A DNA stretch of 27,972 nt. It comes from Pseudomonadota bacterium (GTDB lineage Bacteria > Pseudomonadota > Alphaproteobacteria > Sphingomonadales > Sphingomonadaceae). The stretch lies in NCBI GenBank assembly GCA_023445495.1, contig JAEXLC010000175.1, positions 1 to 27,972 on the forward strand, in the 5' to 3' direction. This document shows positions 16,058 to 25,314 of this stretch, piece after piece (within the stretch, counting starts at the first letter, position 1; every line of letters begins with the position of its first letter). The notes beneath the pieces are model-generated. The model was not told where the DNA came from and made no database searches. It saw nothing but the letters and a program-made list of their open reading frames with translations. Made by a program: the position numbers and the translations under genes.

Positions 16058-17452
<1,395 letters not shown>

Positions 17453-17465
17453 CTTAATCGCTCCA

Positions 17466-17543
17466 CTTGTGCTCCTGCGAAAGCAGGAGCCCAGGGTTGG
17501 AGAGCGCGGCGCCTGTGACTCTGGGCTCCTGCTTTCGCAGGAG
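17466..17543. repeat. REP-like inverted hairpin pair, family B (left flank)
   Basis: The outer arm at 17472-17494 and the inner arm at 17521-17543 are exact reverse complements over 23 nt, with a 26-nt spacer. Each forms a CTCCTGC-GAAA-GCAGGAG hairpin followed by a CCCAG tail. Sequence and spacing resemble the right flank at 17862-17940. Confidence 0.92.
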
Positions 17544-17545
17544 AA

Positions 17546-17818
17546 CTAGAGGGGGCGGGCGATCTCCTCCCACAAATCTTTCCACTGCGGGTTAGATCGT
17601 TCGATCAGATCGATCTTCCAAGCCCGCTTCCACTTTTTCATCTGCAACTCGCGAAGGCGGGCTGCATCCAGGTCCTCATATGCCTCGTACCAGACGAGGA
17701 GCTTGCAGCCGTGCTGCTTGGTGAAGCCTTCAACGAGACCGTTGCGATGCAGATACACCCTGCCGGGCAAGTCGCTGGTCACGCCGGTATAGGTCGTGCC
17801 GTTGCGCTTGTTCGCCAT
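17546..17818 (-). CDS. Small GIY-YIG nuclease family protein (start codon possibly mutated)
   Basis: The frame from the first ATG gives 90 residues, but the conserved first motif lies upstream of it. The nine preceding codons, starting at 17845, read T-T-K-S-G-C-V-Y-I, so the GIY-equivalent VYI precedes the ATG, and YTG (the YIG equivalent) follows in NGTTYTGVTSDL. Other family marks are R and H in PGRVYLHR (catalytic Arg region), the Glu in RELQMKKWKRAWK (metal ligand region) and a C-terminal NPQWKDLWEEI. With the extension the protein is about 99 residues, normal for this UvrC-N-terminal-like single-domain family. No ATG, GTG or TTG exists in frame between the TAG at 17882-17884 and the ATG at 17818. 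An ACG at 17845, four bases after a GGAG, sits where ATG would be expected. The protein is either translated from ACG, made truncated, or inactive. It lies inside a hairpin-flanked unit. Confidence 0.75.
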   Translation of the reverse strand: MANKRNGTTYTGVTSDLPGRVYLHRNGLVEGFTKQHGCKLLVWYEAYEDLDAARLRELQMKKWKRAWKIDLIERSNPQWKDLWEEIARPL

Positions 17819-17861
17819 GATGTAGACGCATCCGGATTTCGTCGTGCTTCTCCAATTCTGC

Positions 17862-17940
17862 GCTCCTGCGAACGCAGGAGCCTAGGGCCACAAGCGATGT
17901 CCTTCTTCACCCTGGGCTCCTGCTTTCGCAGGAGCACAAG
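17862..17940. repeat. REP-like inverted hairpin pair, family B (right flank)
   Basis: The inner arm 17862-17887 and outer arm 17910-17935 are inverted copies differing at two positions (loop GAAC for GAAA and CCTAGGG for CCCAGGG). The outer arm is an exact 26/26 reverse complement of 17471-17496, extending to 32 nt. It lies 10-15 nt past the odhB stop. Confidence 0.92.
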
Positions 17941-17950
17941 GCTGTCATGA

Positions 17951-19156
17951 TCAGAGATCGATCAGCAGGCGGGTCGGATCCTCGATCGCGTTCTTGAGCG
18001 CGACGAGGAAGGTCACCGCCTCGCGGCCATCGACCAGGCGGTGGTCGTAGCTCAGTGCGAGGTACATCATCGGGCGGACGACGACCTGGCCGTCGCGGAC
18101 CACCGGGCGGTCCTCGATGCGGTGCAGGCCGAGCACGGCCGACTGCGGCGGGTTGATGATCGGGGTCGACATCAGCGAGCCGAACACGCCGCCGTTCGAG
18201 ATGGTGAAGGTACCGCCCTTCATCTCTTCCATCTTGAGCGTGCCGTCCTTGGCGCGCTTGCCGAAGTCGCCGATCGTCTTCTCGATGCCGGCGACCGACA
18301 GGGTCTCGGCGTCGCGGATCACGGGGACGACCAGGCCCTGCGGGGCCGAGACGGCGACCGAGATGTCGCAATAATCGTGATAGACGATCTCATCGCCCTC
18401 GATCGAGCCGTTGACACCCGGGATGTCCTTGAGCGCCATGCAGGCGGCCTTCACGAAGAAGCCCATGAAGCCGAGGCGAACGCCGTGCTTCTTCTCGAAC
18501 AGATCCTTGTACTTGGCGCGCGCCTCGATCACCGCGGTCATGTCCACGTCGTTGAACGTGGTGAGCATCGCGGCGGTGTTCTGCGCTTCCTTGAGGCGCT
18601 TGGCGACGGTCTGGCGGAGACGCGTCATCTTGACGCGCTCTTCCTTGCGGCCGCTCGCCGAAGCTGCCGGGGCAGCGGCGGGTGCCGGGGTCGCGGCCGG
18701 GGCGGGCTTGTTGCTCGCGGCGGTCAGCACATCGTCCTTGGTCAGGCGGCCGTCCTTGCCGGTGCCCTGCACGGTCGACGGATCGACACCGGTCTCGAGC
18801 ACCGCGCGGCGCACCGACGGCGACAGCGCAGCGGCTTCCGAGCTCGCCGGAGCAGGCGCGGCGGCGGGAGCCGGTGCAGCAGCCGGAGCCGCGGCGGGCG
18901 CCGGCGCAGCGGCGGCAGCGCCACCCTCGGTCACCACGGCGATCACCGCGCCGACTTCGACGGTGTCGCCGATCTTGACGAGCTGATCGCCCATCACGCC
19001 CGCGACCGGGCTGCCGACTTCGACCGAGACCTTGTCGGTCTCGAGGCTGGCGATCGGCTCGTCGAGCGCGACCGGGTCACCCGGATTCTTCAGCCATTCA
19101 CCAAGCGTGGCTTCGGTGATCGATTCACCCAGCACCGGGACTTTAACGTCTGCCAT
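17951..19156 (-). CDS. odhB: Dihydrolipoyllysine succinyltransferase, E2 of 2-oxoglutarate dehydrogenase
   Basis: E2 (also called sucB) forms the core of the 2-oxoglutarate dehydrogenase complex and transfers the succinyl group from its lipoyl arm to CoA. In the 401-residue product the lipoyl domain covers about 1-76 with lipoyl-lysine K42 (ETDKVSVEV). An Ala/Pro linker is followed by the E3/E1-binding domain (SPSVRRAVLETGVDPSTVQG, near 110-145), a second Ala/Pro linker, and the catalytic acyltransferase domain ending in SYDHRLVDGREAV with H372 and D376. The ATG at 19156 is chosen because MADVKVPVLGES is the family N-terminus and GAGGAAAG precedes it. An in-frame start 72 nt further upstream would overlap sucA and add an unrelated leader. 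It follows sucA by 25 nt. The product is cytoplasmic. Confidence 0.96.
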   Translation of the reverse strand: MADVKVPVLGESITEATLGEWLKNPGDPVALDEPIASLETDKVSVEVGSPVAGVMGDQLVKIGDTVEVGAVIAVVTEGGAAAAAPAPAAAPAAAPAPAAAPAPASSEAAALSPSVRRAVLETGVDPSTVQGTGKDGRLTKDDVLTAASNKPAPAATPAPAAAPAASASGRKEERVKMTRLRQTVAKRLKEAQNTAAMLTTFNDVDMTAVIEARAKYKDLFEKKHGVRLGFMGFFVKAACMALKDIPGVNGSIEGDEIVYHDYCDISVAVSAPQGLVVPVIRDAETLSVAGIEKTIGDFGKRAKDGTLKMEEMKGGTFTISNGGVFGSLMSTPIINPPQSAVLGLHRIEDRPVVRDGQVVVRPMMYLALSYDHRLVDGREAVTFLVALKNAIEDPTRLLIDL

Positions 19157-19181
19157 TGTCTTTCCTCGTTCCCTGGGGATC

Positions 19182-22115
19182 TCAGTTGTTGCGGGTCCGG
19201 CGAATTTCTTCGCGGACATTGTGACCAAGCGCGTCTGCGATCAGCGCGCCCTGTTCGGCCTGGTGGCGCTTCATCAGGCCGGTGGCGACCGCCGCGGCCG
19301 GGCCACGGCCGGCATAGCGCGGACGCTGCACCTTCGACTTCGCCTCGGCCAGGCTGGCCTCGATGAAGGGCTCGACGAAGAACCAGTAGCCGTTGTTCTT
19401 CGGCTCTTCCTGCGCCCAGATCACTTCCTCGAGGTTGGTCATGCGCGCGATGCGCTTGGCCAGGGCCTCGCCCGGGAAGGGATAGAGCTGCTCAATGCGG
19501 ACGATCGCGGTGTTCTTGTCACCGGCGGCATCGCGCGCCTCGATCAGGTCATAGGCGACCTTGCCGGTGCACAGCACCAGGCGCTTCACCTCGGTATCCG
19601 CCGGTGCCGACGGATCGCTGAGGATGCGCATGAAGTGGCTGTCGCCGAGGAAGTCCTCGGCCTTCGACACCGCCATCTTGTGGCGGAGCAGCGACTTCGG
19701 CGTCATCTGCACCAGCGGCTTGCGGAAGGTGCGGTGCATCTGGCGGCGCAGCAGGTGGAAGTAGTTTGCCGGCGTCGTGATGTTGACGACCTGCATGTTG
19801 TCTTCCGCGCAGAGCTGCAGATAGCGCTCCGGGCGTGCCGAGCTGTGCTCGGGACCCTGGCCCTCATAACCGTGCGGCAGCAGCATCACCAGGCCGTTGG
19901 CGCGGAGCCACTTGGCCTCGCCGCCCGCGATGAACTGGTCGATCATGATCTGCGCGCCGTTGGCGAAGTCGCCGAACTGCGCTTCCCACAGCACCAGCGT
20001 CTTCGGATCGGCAAGCGCATAGCCATATTCGAAGCCGAGCACGCCGTATTCGGAGAGCGGCGAATCGAGCACTTCGAACGAGCCGTGCGGGATCGTCTCG
20101 AGCGGGATGTAGCGGCGTTCGTCGCGCTGATCGACCCACACCGCATGGCGCTGCGAGAAGGTGCCGCGGCCGACGTCCTGGCCGGACAGGCGGACGCCAT
20201 AGCCTTCCGAGAGCAGCGAACCGAAGGCCAGAGCCTCGCCGGTCGCCCAGTCGAAATTCTCGCCGCTGGTGAACATCGCACGCTTCGCATCGAGCACGCG
20301 GCCGAGCGTCTTGTGGATCTCCAGGTCCGAGGGGACTTCGGTGAGGGTGCGGCCAAGGCTGTCGAACAGCTTCTTCTCGATGCCGGTCTCGACCGAGCGG
20401 CGCGCCGTCTCGGCATCGCCCGGCGCCGACAGGCCCGACCAGCGGCCGCCGAACCAGTCCGCCTTGTTGGGGAGGTACGACTTGCCCGCTTCGAACTCGC
20501 CTTCGAGCAGCAGGTTGAACTGCTTCACCTTCTCGTCGACGAAGCCCTGGTCGATCGTGCCTTCGGCGATCAGCTTCTTCGAATAGACGACGCTGACCGA
20601 CGGATGCTGGCGGATCGCCTTGTACATCAGCGGCTGGGTGAACGAGGGCTCGTCGCCTTCGTTGTGGCCGAAGCGGCGATAGCACCACATGTCGATCACG
20701 ACGTCGCGCTTGAAGGTCTGGCGGAACTCGATCGCCATCTTGCAGGCGAAGGTGACCGCTTCGGGATCGTCGCCATTGACGTGGAAGATCGGCGCCTGGA
20801 CGCCCTTGGCGACGTCCGACGGATAGGGCGAGGAGCGCGCGAACTGCGGGCTCGTCGTGAAGCCGATCTGGTTGTTGATGATGAAGTGGAGGCAGCCGCC
20901 GGTGTTGTAGCCGCGGATGCCCGAGAAGCCGAGGCACTCCCAGACGATGCCCTGGCCGGCGAAGGCGGCGTCGCCGTGCAGCAGCACGGGCAGCGAGCCG
21001 GTATGCGCTTCGAGATCGTTGGCGATCGTCTGGATCGCGCGGGTCTTGCCGAGCACGACCGGATCGGCCGCTTCGAGGTGCGACGGGTTGGCGACCAGCG
21101 ACATATGGACGCTGATGCCGTCGAACTCGCGATCGGTGCTGGTGCCGAGGTGGTACTTCACGTCGCCCGAGCCGCCGACATCATCCGGATTGGACGAGCC
21201 GCCCGAGAATTCGTGGAAGATCGCGCGATACGGCTTCGACATCACGTTGGTGAGCATGTTCAGCCGGCCGCGATGCGCCATGCCGTACACGATCTCACGC
21301 ACGCCGAGCTGGCCGCCGTACTTGATGATGGCTTCCATCGCCGGGATCATCGCTTCGCCGCCGTCGAGGCCGAAGCGCTTGGTGCCGACATATTTCTTGC
21401 CGCAGAACTTCTCCCACTCCTCGGCCTCGATGACCTTGGAGAGGATCGCCTTCTTGCCGTCGGCGGTGAACTGGATGGCCTTGTCCTTGCCCTCCATCCG
21501 GTCCTGGAGGAAGCGGCGCTCTTCCACATCGGCGATGTGCATGTATTCAAGGCCGACATTGCCGCAATAATTGGCCTGAAGGATCGCGACGATCTCGCGG
21601 ACCGTGCCTTTCTCCATGCCGAGCGCGCCGCCGAGATAGATCGGGCGATCGAGATCGGCGCCGGTGAAGCCGTGATATTCCGGCGTCATGTCCACCGGCA
21701 CGTCCTGGCGGGCGAGGCCGAGCGGATCGAGCGTGGCGGCGAGGTGGCCGCGCACCCGATAGGTGCGGATCAGCATCATCGCCTGGATCGAATCGAGCGC
21801 GGCGCGCTGGATATCGGCGGCCGAGGCGGCCGGGCCGGCCGGCTTGGCAGGGGCGGCGCCACCCTTGGCGGGCTTGGGCGCCGGCTCCATCTGGGTGGGG
21901 TCGAGCCCGGCAGTGAGGGCATCCGTATCGGCGAGCGGCCAGCGCGGGTTCGCCCAGCTGGGCCCCGAAGCGGTGTTCTCGAGACCCTCGAAGAACTGCT
22001 GCCACTGCGGCTCGACGCCGCTCGGATCCGCCTTGTAGCGGCGGTACATCGTCTCGACGAAGGCGGGGCTCACACCGCCGGCGATCTCGTCGAAGTCCAG
22101 GCCCTCATAGCCCAT
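19182..22115 (-). CDS. sucA: 2-oxoglutarate dehydrogenase E1 component
   Basis: E1 is the thiamine-diphosphate enzyme that decarboxylates 2-oxoglutarate and reductively succinylates the E2 lipoyl arm. The 977-residue protein has the N-terminal E2-binding helix (about 16-45, SPAFVETMYRRYKADPSGVE), an Ala/Pro-rich linker (about 78-100), the substrate-site HRGRLNML (281-288), and the ThDP/Mg motif from GDAAFAGQG (381-389) to NNQIGFT (414-420). The usual transketolase-like C-terminal half includes HGYEGQGPEHSSARPERYLQ. I chose the ATG at 22115, which gives the usual M-G-Y-E-G opening; a TTG two codons upstream (22121) is possible. It is transcribed after sucD, 65 nt away, and before odhB, 25 nt away. 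Also known as odhA. Confidence 0.96.
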   Translation of the reverse strand: MGYEGLDFDEIAGGVSPAFVETMYRRYKADPSGVEPQWQQFFEGLENTASGPSWANPRWPLADTDALTAGLDPTQMEPAPKPAKGGAAPAKPAGPAASAADIQRAALDSIQAMMLIRTYRVRGHLAATLDPLGLARQDVPVDMTPEYHGFTGADLDRPIYLGGALGMEKGTVREIVAILQANYCGNVGLEYMHIADVEERRFLQDRMEGKDKAIQFTADGKKAILSKVIEAEEWEKFCGKKYVGTKRFGLDGGEAMIPAMEAIIKYGGQLGVREIVYGMAHRGRLNMLTNVMSKPYRAIFHEFSGGSSNPDDVGGSGDVKYHLGTSTDREFDGISVHMSLVANPSHLEAADPVVLGKTRAIQTIANDLEAHTGSLPVLLHGDAAFAGQGIVWECLGFSGIRGYNTGGCLHFIINNQIGFTTSPQFARSSPYPSDVAKGVQAPIFHVNGDDPEAVTFACKMAIEFRQTFKRDVVIDMWCYRRFGHNEGDEPSFTQPLMYKAIRQHPSVSVVYSKKLIAEGTIDQGFVDEKVKQFNLLLEGEFEAGKSYLPNKADWFGGRWSGLSAPGDAETARRSVETGIEKKLFDSLGRTLTEVPSDLEIHKTLGRVLDAKRAMFTSGENFDWATGEALAFGSLLSEGYGVRLSGQDVGRGTFSQRHAVWVDQRDERRYIPLETIPHGSFEVLDSPLSEYGVLGFEYGYALADPKTLVLWEAQFGDFANGAQIMIDQFIAGGEAKWLRANGLVMLLPHGYEGQGPEHSSARPERYLQLCAEDNMQVVNITTPANYFHLLRRQMHRTFRKPLVQMTPKSLLRHKMAVSKAEDFLGDSHFMRILSDPSAPADTEVKRLVLCTGKVAYDLIEARDAAGDKNTAIVRIEQLYPFPGEALAKRIARMTNLEEVIWAQEEPKNNGYWFFVEPFIEASLAEAKSKVQRPRYAGRGPAAAVATGLMKRHQAEQGALIADALGHNVREEIRRTRNN

Positions 22116-22136
22116 AGTCAATTCCAGTCTGTGTTA

Positions 22137-22168
22137 GCGCTCCCATTCCGTGAAGGAGATAGGAGCGC
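22137..22168 (-). other. Intercistronic hairpin between sucD and sucA
   Basis: GCGCTCC at 22137-22143 pairs with GGAGCGC at 22162-22168 across an 18-nt loop, in the gap between the sucD stop and the sucA start. No T run follows on either strand, so it is not a standard terminator. It could be an RNase processing or stability element that adjusts sucD against sucA expression. Confidence 0.4.
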
Positions 22169-22180
22169 GCACGTTACAAT

Positions 22181-23065
22181 TCAGCCCTTGAGCACTTCGA
22201 CCAGCGTGGAGCCAAGCTCCGACGGGCTGGCGGCGACGCGGATGCCCGCCTCTTCCATCTTGGCGATCTTTTCCTCGGCGCCGCCCTGGCCGCCCGAGAC
22301 GATCGCGCCGGCATGGCCCATGCGGCGGCCCGGAGGCGCCGTGCGGCCCGCGATGAAGCCGGCCATCGGCTTCTTGCGGCCACGCTTGGCCTCGTCGATC
22401 AGGAACTGCGCGGCTTCCTCTTCGGCCGAGCCGCCGATTTCGCCGATCATGATCATCGACTTGGTCGCGTCGTCGGCGAGGAACAGCTCGAGCACGTCGA
22501 TGAAGTTGGTGCCGTTGACGGGGTCGCCGCCGATGCCCACCGCGGTGGTCTGGCCGAGGCCGGCATTGGTGGTCTGGAACACCGCCTCATAGGTGAGGGT
22601 GCCCGAGCGCGAGACGACGCCCACCGAACCCTTCGAGAAGATCGAGCCCGGCATGATGCCGATCTTGCACTCGCCCGGGGTCAGCAGGCCGGGGCAGTTC
22701 GGGCCGATCAGGCGCGACTTCGAACCCGAAAGGGCGCGCTTCACCTTGACCATGTCGAGCACCGGAATGCCTTCGGTGATGCAGACGATCAGCGGAACCT
22801 CGGCGTCGATCGCCTCGAGGATCGAGTCGGCGGCGAAGGGCGGCGGCACATAGATGACCGAGGCGTCGGCACCGGTCTTGGTGACGGCTTCGGCGACGGT
22901 GTCGAACACGGGCAGGCCGATATGCTCGGTGCCGCCCTTGCCGGGGGTCACGCCGCCGACCATCTGTGTCCCATAGGCAAGCGCCTGCTGGGTGTGGAAG
23001 GTGCCGGTCTCACCGGTCATCCCCTGGGTGATGACCTTGGTGTTCTTGTTGATCAGGATGCTCAT
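22181..23065 (-). CDS. sucD: Succinyl-CoA synthetase (succinate-CoA ligase), alpha subunit
   Basis: SucD binds CoA and carries the phosphohistidine in the reaction succinyl-CoA + NDP + Pi to succinate + CoA + NTP, the substrate-level phosphorylation step of the TCA cycle. The 294-residue length is standard. The N-terminal CoA-binding Rossmann segment includes VITQGMTGETGTFHTQQA and GGVTPGKGG; the ligase domain has IGPNCPGLL and the phospho-acceptor H251 in GRRMGHAGAIVSGG. The protein works as a heterodimer or heterotetramer with SucC, which is not encoded beside it as in many bacteria. Its ATG lies 4 nt after the stop of the small exported-protein gene, implying coupling. Confidence 0.96.
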   Translation of the reverse strand: MSILINKNTKVITQGMTGETGTFHTQQALAYGTQMVGGVTPGKGGTEHIGLPVFDTVAEAVTKTGADASVIYVPPPFAADSILEAIDAEVPLIVCITEGIPVLDMVKVKRALSGSKSRLIGPNCPGLLTPGECKIGIMPGSIFSKGSVGVVSRSGTLTYEAVFQTTNAGLGQTTAVGIGGDPVNGTNFIDVLELFLADDATKSMIMIGEIGGSAEEEAAQFLIDEAKRGRKKPMAGFIAGRTAPPGRRMGHAGAIVSGGQGGAEEKIAKMEEAGIRVAASPSELGSTLVEVLKG

Positions 23066-23069
23066 GCGT

Positions 23070-23684
23070 TCACTGGGCTCCAGGCGCTTTGGATTCGGTT
23101 AGGGAGGAGGAACGCAGCACGACCCAGCCGCCATAGGCGGCGGCGGTCACGCGAACGTCCTCGCGAGCGGAAGTGGCAACCGACGCACCGACCGCGCTGG
23201 CGGTGGGGCGTGCGGAGAGCGGCACGGCGTCCTCGTCGGGCAGGACGAGCTTGCGTGCGGCGGGATAATCCTCGTCGGACAGCGCATACCACAGCACGAT
23301 GCAGCTATCGCCGATCGGGGTGTGGCTGGGCTGGGCGGTGGGCGGCAGCAGATAGAGCTGGCCCCCGGCGATCCGGTAGATGGTGTTGGGCACCTGCGCC
23401 GCGCCGGGCGCAGGCAGCTTCTCGGCCTCGGCGCGGGTCGCGACCGTGCCGGCGCCGAGCGCGCGCTGCGCGGCGGCGGGCAGCGAGGCGAAATTCATCG
23501 GCTCGGCGACGCTCTTGCTCAGCCGGACCGCGCCGCTGAGGCAGGCGGCCTGGAACAGCGGCACCGGCTCTGCAGGCGCGGTGGGCGTGGCCTCCTGGGC
23601 CATTACAGGCGCCGGCAACAGCGAAGCCGCGCTTGCACAGGCAAGCGCAGCGATCGCGAGCAGGCCGGAGCGCTGCTTCGTCAT
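23070..23684 (-). CDS. Exported protein of unknown function between mdh and sucD
   Basis: This 204-residue protein has a signal peptide (MTKQRSGLLAIAALACASAA, hydrophobic to about 28, cleavage near PVMAQ). The mature part has two Cys (C48 in FQAACLSG and C128 in IGDSCIVLWYAL) that could form a periplasmic disulfide, a short conserved-looking core (NTIYRIAGGQLYLLPP), and an Ala/Thr-rich C-terminal part. There is no lipobox and no further membrane segment. The gene is packed into the TCA operon: its ATG is 2 nt after the mdh stop and its TGA 4 nt before the sucD start. That position, where sucC would be expected, makes co-expression near certain, but a periplasmic protein has no obvious part in the TCA cycle. 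I do not recognise a family. Confidence 0.8.
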   Translation of the reverse strand: MTKQRSGLLAIAALACASAASLLPAPVMAQEATPTAPAEPVPLFQAACLSGAVRLSKSVAEPMNFASLPAAAQRALGAGTVATRAEAEKLPAPGAAQVPNTIYRIAGGQLYLLPPTAQPSHTPIGDSCIVLWYALSDEDYPAARKLVLPDEDAVPLSARPTASAVGASVATSAREDVRVTAAAYGGWVVLRSSSLTESKAPGAQ

Positions 23685-23686
23685 GG

Positions 23687-24649
<963 letters not shown>

Positions 24650-24745
24650 GGATACTCCCTATGGGTCTGGTTCAACCGGACACCAGCACGCACGTACCGG
24701 CGTGCCGGTGAAAGCGGTGGCGGCTTAGGCCCATAATAGGAGAGT

Positions 24746-24815
24746 CGCAACCCATGAAAAAGGATGGGCCGCGATTATCTTTGCAACTAATTCGCAACTG
24801 CAATAATGGGTTGCG
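24746..24815 (-). promoter_or_regulatory. Candidate promoter and repeat-rich leader of the mdh-suc operon
   Basis: On the - strand TTGCAG (24798-24803) and GATAAT (24774-24779) are separated by 18 nt, a plausible -35/-10 pair about 125 nt before the mdh start. The spacer holds TTGCAA and TTGCGA repeats. A perfect 10-nt inverted repeat, CGCAACCCAT (24746-24755) and ATGGGTTGCG (24806-24815), brackets the promoter, suggesting an operator for a dimeric regulator. No regulator can be named. Confidence 0.35.
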
Positions 24816-24864
24816 CCGCCTTGCTCGCGGGCGCGCGGCGCTTCCCCGGCCTCGCGGATCGCGC

Positions 24865-25272
24865 TCAGCCCGCCTGCATCAGATCCTGGTAGAGCATCAG
24901 CGTGTTGCCATCGGGATCATAGAAGGTGAGCAGCCGGACCATGCCCGGGATATCCTGGATCGGCCCGTCCTGCCGGACGCCAGCGGAATCGAGCACCCGC
25001 TGCGCCGCGTCTATGTCGACGACCCCGAAAGTGAGCGTGGCGCCGCCGCCCTGGACGACGCTCTCGCGCTGGGCGAGGCCGACATTCACCCGCGCCACCG
25101 GGCTCTCGAACTCGCACCAGGCGATCTCGTCGACCCGGTAGAGCAGGTTCATTCCCAGCACGTCGCGATACCAGGCGATGCCGGCGTCGAGATCGGTGAC
25201 GTTGATCGCGCAGGTCAGGCCGCCATCATAGCCGAGCGCGGCGCGGGCAGGGGCTTCGAGCGTAGTTGCCAT
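24865..25272 (-). CDS. VOC (glyoxalase/dioxygenase fold) family protein
   Basis: This 135-residue cytoplasmic protein has the vicinal oxygen chelate fold made of two beta-alpha-beta-beta-beta modules. The first begins AINVTDLDAGIAWYRDVLGM, and the second has TFGVVDIDAAQRVLDSAGV and ends with LLTFYDPDGNTLMLYQD, where the DPDGN turn and following acidic region are typical. Members include glyoxalase I, extradiol dioxygenases and antibiotic-binding proteins; the reaction cannot be assigned. The ATG is preceded by GGAGAA. It is transcribed divergently from the winged-helix regulator gene, with about 40 nt between starts, so it is likely under that regulator's control. Confidence 0.9.
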   Translation of the reverse strand: MATTLEAPARAALGYDGGLTCAINVTDLDAGIAWYRDVLGMNLLYRVDEIAWCEFESPVARVNVGLAQRESVVQGGGATLTFGVVDIDAAQRVLDSAGVRQDGPIQDIPGMVRLLTFYDPDGNTLMLYQDLMQAG

Positions 25273-25301
25273 CTTGGTTCTCCGACTCTATGGTTCCATT
25301 T

Positions 25302-25314
25302 ATATAGCTGATAT
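25302..25314. promoter_or_regulatory. Possible operator in the VOC/regulator divergent promoter
   Basis: ATATAGCTGATAT is an imperfect palindrome with ATAT arms in the AT-rich 40-nt gap between the divergent VOC and winged-helix genes. HxlR-type regulators often bind such palindromes between themselves and a divergent target. Overlap with the ATG at 25313 would fit repression or a start at 25325. Confidence 0.3.

Larger units (their letters stand above)
17466..17940. mobile_element. GIY-YIG nuclease gene bounded by REPIN-like inverted repeats
   Basis: This 475-bp unit has ends that are perfect 32-bp inverted repeats (17466-17497 and 17909-17940). Each end also contains a second, inward hairpin in opposite orientation (17521-17543 and 17862-17887), so each flank is a REP doublet. 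Between them is only the GIY-YIG gene, whose stop lies 2 nt from the inner left hairpin. The unit sits exactly between odhB and lpdA, 15 nt after one stop and 13 nt before the other start. I see no direct target duplication. The layout imitates a RAYT transposase gene flanked by REPs, with a nuclease of another fold in its place; mobility is inference. Confidence 0.6.

Noticed and set aside
17466..17940. CRISPR array or toxin-antitoxin pair reading of the repeat-flanked unit.
   Set aside because: Repeats are inverted rather than direct, with only four units, no cas genes and a single ORF.
19157..19228. Upstream in-frame start adding 24 residues to odhB.
   Set aside because: It would overlap the end of sucA and add a leader unlike E2 proteins; the ATG at 19156 has a good ribosome-binding site and the family N-terminus.
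19032..22592. Very long + strand open frame (over 1,100 codons) opposite sucA and parts of odhB and sucD.
   Set aside because: It is an antisense shadow of high-GC genes with strong third-position bias; its translation is Arg/Asp/His-rich low-complexity with no domain, while the - strand frames carry complete catalytic motifs.
25274..25312. Extended TTG start for the winged-helix regulator.
   Set aside because: It would run through the AT-rich divergent promoter up to the VOC start codon; the added residues (LRLYGSIYIAD) do not resemble HxlR N-termini.
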